The position numbers and the translations under genes are program-made. The notes beneath the pieces are model-generated. The model saw only the letters and a program-made list of their open reading frames with translations, was not told the origin of the DNA and ran no database searches. This document shows, one piece after another, positions 27,387 through 29,289 of a DNA stretch of 29,289 nt; position 1 is the first letter of the stretch, and each line of letters starts with the position of its first letter. Source of the stretch: a virus; the IMG/VR virus record IMGVR_UViG_3300009177_000095, positions 1 through 29,289 of that record. The stretch is one strand, 5' to 3'.

Positions 27387-27968
27387 ATGGCGTTGTTCCA
27401 GTATCGTACTGTGAGGCGTATCAACACCTCATACTACACAAGACTCGTCGAGAACCTATCAACACTAGGTATCCCCGAGTCTACCCTGCCAGCCCAGTTC
27501 CCACGCTTGCACTGGACTGGTCACAAGCACTGGATTGAGAGGCACTATCCTCACTTGTTCGTGTGTACTCGGTGTCATATCCCGAGGGATGCCAAGACTG
27601 GTCGTCACCCCACCAAGAGCTTGTGCCATAGCTGTGCCGCGGTCTACAAGCACAACCCACGCTACCTCACTGACCTCGACCTCGGAGACGACGAGATGTC
27701 AGAGATGGCAGACGAGAGGTGGGAACAGACCAAGGTCCCGGGGCCAGCTCTCAGCCCAGAGGTACTCGAGAGCTTGCAGAGGCAGGTAGATGCCAAGCTT
27801 GGTAACACGAGTACACAGAGGCCCACTCCAACCGTAGACGATATCATGGCGAAGATCCGTAGGAAGCAGGAGAAGAAAGCTCTCATTGAATCAGTGGCAG
27901 AGCCAGCCCCCGATGAAAGCCCCGTGGTCGTTTCAAATAATGAAGGAGCCAGAAAGGAACCAGCTTAG
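27387..27968 (+). CDS. zinc-ribbon protein, first rightward gene
   Basis: Protein of 193 residues with AAGGAGGACGTAC-ATG, a near-ideal SD. It has a four-Cys zinc ribbon (VCTRCHIPRDAKTGRHPTKSLCHSC, about 58-82: CxxC-x15-CxxC). Before it is an N-terminal basic region with regular aromatic residues (YRTVRRINTSYYTRLVENL, and WTGHKHWIERHYPH). The C-terminal half is acidic and probably disordered. Likely binds nucleic acid; possibly an early phage regulator. Its 3' end contains the YTTCA-N5-TGAAR site at 27931, and a new promoter follows, so it is probably a separate unit. No family is recognised. Confidence 0.65.
   Translation: MALFQYRTVRRINTSYYTRLVENLSTLGIPESTLPAQFPRLHWTGHKHWIERHYPHLFVCTRCHIPRDAKTGRHPTKSLCHSCAAVYKHNPRYLTDLDLGDDEMSEMADERWEQTKVPGPALSPEVLESLQRQVDAKLGNTSTQRPTPTVDDIMAKIRRKQEKKALIESVAEPAPDESPVVVSNNEGARKEPA
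27931..27945. promoter_or_regulatory. YTTCA-N5-TGAAR palindrome in the 3' end of the zinc-ribbon gene
   Basis: TTTCA-AATAA-TGAAG, the only copy inside a coding region, 69 bases upstream of the -35 of the rightward promoter at 28015. Its location suggests it acts on that promoter rather than on the protein. Confidence 0.5.
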
Positions 27969-28014
27969 AGCTATTCCAGCCTGGTTCTCGATCGAAAACT
28001 ATCGAAAAAAGTAC

Positions 28015-28043
28015 TTGACTTCCCTAGGTTTAAATGCTATGCT
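28015..28043 (+). promoter_or_regulatory. sigma70-like promoter for the small rightward genes
   Basis: TTGACT (28015-28020), 17-base spacer, TATGCT (28038-28043) with a TG one base before (extended -10). Two direct repeats ATCGAAAA (27991 and 28001) lie 10 bases apart just upstream, like a UP-element or activator site. Strongest promoter candidate in the window. Confidence 0.65.
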
Positions 28044-28081
28044 GAGCTGATGCTCGAGATTAAGCAATGCCTAAGGCAAAT

Positions 28082-28126
28082 CGGCCGGGAGCCGAACTTG
28101 GGAATTGTTTGCCCCAATTCCGGGGC
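28082..28126 (+). other. structured leader RNA with alternative hairpins
   Basis: CGGC-CGGGA-GCCG (28082-28094), GGAATTG-TTTGCCC-CAATTCC (28101-28121) and GCCCC-AATTCC-GGGGC (28111-28126). The last two share bases and cannot form together. The leader is about 115 bases from the promoter to the ATG at 28166. An attenuator or regulatory leader is possible. Confidence 0.45.
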
Positions 28127-28165
28127 CAAAACCAGGACGCAGTCGTCCTCGAAAAGGAGCCAGTA

Positions 28166-28354
28166 ATGGCGCAGTTGTCAGAAAAGGATAGGGGCCGCCA
28201 GCAGGCCAGGGAAGACGCACGCAAGCTCGGGCTGGCGTGGATGCAGGAAACGATTCTCCTCTGGGGGCACGCTGAGGAGGAGGAGAAGAACTCGGATTAC
28301 GTGAAGGGCTACCTGGAAGTGTTCGACTCCCTCGTGGGCATCGAGAAGGAGTAG
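28166..28354 (+). CDS. small acidic helical protein
   Basis: Protein of 62 residues from the ATG at 28166 with AAAAGGAGCCAGTA upstream; the frame extends to 28067 but that part is leader. Helical and acidic: KDRGRQQAREDARKLGLAWMQETILLWGHAEEEEKN. No family. First gene of the small rightward operon, so possibly an early host-interaction protein. Confidence 0.55.
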   Translation: MAQLSEKDRGRQQAREDARKLGLAWMQETILLWGHAEEEEKNSDYVKGYLEVFDSLVGIEKE

Positions 28355-28358
28355 GTAA

Positions 28359-28604
28359 ATGAACTCCAGAAGGTACTCGCTGTTCGCAAGCCGCCGCGGC
28401 ACGGGAGTGTGGCTCCGGCTCTCTCCCATCGCCCGGCCCCAGCCCCAGGCAGCCCAAGTCTTCCAAGACTCGCTCCTCTCCGGGTTCCTCACGTATCCCG
28501 AATGGGAGTTCCGGCTTCGGCCCGTCAAGGACGGCCCAGAGGATGCCCTGGACGTGCTCAAGATCATGCAGAATCGGGAGCAGGTTTACGGAGCTGGATC
28601 ATGA
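28359..28604 (+). CDS. hypothetical small protein
   Basis: Protein of 81 residues; AAGGAGTAGGTAA lies before ATG, inside the end of the previous gene. The N-terminus is basic with aromatic residues (RRYSLFASRRGTGVWLRL), and the C-terminus is acidic and helical. No family. Its stop overlaps the next ATG (ATGA), so it is coupled. Confidence 0.5.
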   Translation: MNSRRYSLFASRRGTGVWLRLSPIARPQPQAAQVFQDSLLSGFLTYPEWEFRLRPVKDGPEDALDVLKIMQNREQVYGAGS

Positions 28605-28762
28605 CCCCGGAACACTACTCCAAGATCACAGTGGTACCGTGGTACCCCGACCGGCTCATCGACTTCCACATCTGGGCGTACGAGCTCTGGTGCGGAAACA
28701 TCTGGGTTGTGTACTTCGCGATCGACCCGGACGTGGGCATCTACGTCGAGGTGGAGAAGTAA
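28601..28762 (+). CDS. small aromatic-rich protein
   Basis: Protein of 53 residues; ATG at 28601 overlaps the previous stop. Composition is aromatic and beta-like: YPDRLIDFHIWAYELW then VYFAIDPDVGIYVEVEK. No family is recognised. The following gene's SD (GGAG) is inside its last codons. Confidence 0.5.
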   Translation: MTPEHYSKITVVPWYPDRLIDFHIWAYELWCGNIWVVYFAIDPDVGIYVEVEK

Positions 28763-28763
28763 T

Positions 28764-28865
28764 ATGTATACCTTCCCCATCTCCGATCCAGGCATGGGGC
28801 TCACCTTCGGGTGGGCCCTGGTCGGCCTCATCATTTTCATCCACGCATGGGTAAACAATGACTGA
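28764..28865 (+). CDS. very small membrane protein
   Basis: Protein of 33 residues, too short for most gene callers. Residues about 12-29 (LTFGWALVGLIIFIHAWV) form one transmembrane helix, with GGAGAAGTAAT before ATG. Overlaps the next gene by 8 bases. May be a membrane-bound early peptide. Confidence 0.5.
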   Translation: MYTFPISDPGMGLTFGWALVGLIIFIHAWVNND

Positions 28866-29184
28866 GTTCCGGTTCCTGCCCCCCATCAAGAAGGTCGAGC
28901 CCAAGGACAACACAGTCCGGGGCCACCGCCGGTCCAGCCCCAAGAACGGACCGGTGGTCCGGCCAGTTCACCTGGACGACAACACGCAGGCGGCCTTCAA
29001 CATAGCCCAGCAGATCGAGGACCTCCGGCAGGAAATCCGGTGGCTCGAGAAGCAGTATCGGATAGTCACTGGGATGTACAGTGACCCGAACGTCGACCTA
29101 AAGCAGCTGATGTTCCCGTTCATCTCTCACTTGGTGAAGGTGTACGGGCCAAGCGCGGGCGCAACAGCCCGCAAGGGAGAATGA
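28858..29184 (+). CDS. hypothetical protein
   Basis: Protein of 108 residues; ATG at 28858 overlaps the stop of the tiny membrane protein. The N-terminal half is basic and Pro-rich (PPIKKVEPKDNTVRGHRRSSPK). The C-terminal half is helical (NTQAAFNIAQQIEDLRQEIRWLEKQYRIVTGMYSDPNVDL), probably a short coiled coil. No family. Its stop overlaps the next start (ATGA). Confidence 0.5.
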   Translation: MTEFRFLPPIKKVEPKDNTVRGHRRSSPKNGPVVRPVHLDDNTQAAFNIAQQIEDLRQEIRWLEKQYRIVTGMYSDPNVDLKQLMFPFISHLVKVYGPSAGATARKGE

Positions 29185-29289
29185 AAATGGGACCGTTTCC
29201 ACTGTTCTGGTTCGGGATCTACGACACATTCCCGAGTGACCCGGGTTGGGATACCCAGATCGTCATGTGTATCCCTCCGGACGGGGACA
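29181..29289 (+). CDS. partial gene running off the window
   Basis: ATG at 29181 overlaps the previous stop (ATGA). At least 36 residues, hydrophobic and aromatic at first (GPFPLFWFGIYDTFP), then DPGWDTQIVMCIPPDGD to the window edge. No stop. If the molecule is circular the frame continues into position 1 with a stop at 33-35; a single base change would instead connect to the better-looking frame ending at 75. Confidence 0.45.
   Translation, partial: MKMGPFPLFWFGIYDTFPSDPGWDTQIVMCIPPDGD

Noticed and set aside
1-29289. CRISPR arrays, insertion sequences, integrase or attachment sites
   Set aside because: No regularly spaced repeats of 25-40 bases, no transposase or recombinase protein and no tRNA-end duplication seen.

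Overview
The window looks like part of (or an incompletely closed) tailed-phage genome of podovirus type. It has a head and short-tail gene set (small and large terminase, portal, scaffold, major capsid protein, adaptor, tail-nozzle-like protein) and four large internal-virion-type proteins, and no tail tube, tape-measure, sheath or baseplate genes. No integrase, DNA polymerase, primase, helicase, RNA polymerase or endolysin is visible. Coding DNA is GC-rich with strong Shine-Dalgarno sites. The host is probably a Gram-negative bacterium; two sigma54-like promoter elements would fit a proteobacterium, but this is inference.

Layout. A leftward block of about 39 tightly packed genes runs from 25645 to 284. 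In transcription order it holds small genes (an exported Cys-rich protein, a holin-like protein, a zinc-knuckle protein), terS, terL, small genes, portal with an overprinted gene, scaffold, a decoration-like protein and the major capsid protein. It continues with a HicB-like orphan, three fibre-like genes interspersed with a collagen-like exported protein and a zinc ribbon, then the adaptor, the nozzle, two GNAT acetyltransferases, a 2OG-Fe(II) oxygenase-like protein and internal virion/ejection-type proteins. Upstream, 26051..26317 is a one-gene unit encoding a ribbon-helix-helix-like protein, closed by its own strong terminator.

Between 26318 and 27386 lies about 1 kb without a convincing gene. 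It contains repeated CACATG words, GC-rich hairpins, two 14-bp direct repeats, a perfect 16-bp inverted repeat enclosing an AT-rich tract, and a 16-bp-stem hairpin. It has features expected of a replication origin and control region. Rightward genes follow: a zinc-ribbon protein (27387), then a sigma70-like promoter with a structured leader feeding six small overlapping genes (28166 to the window end). At the left edge, a rightward coding fragment (4..75) and a rightward terminator (234..285) converge on the end of the leftward operon.

The main non-gene observation is a dispersed 15-bp palindrome, YTTCA-N5-TGAAR, found seven times: at the control region, just upstream of terL and of the nozzle gene, before the rightward promoter, and inside the left terminator. 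Together with the RHH-like gene and the sigma54-like pair it suggests a phage-wide regulatory network that I do not recognise. A second dispersed element is a GC-rich hairpin followed by a C-tract, present three times.
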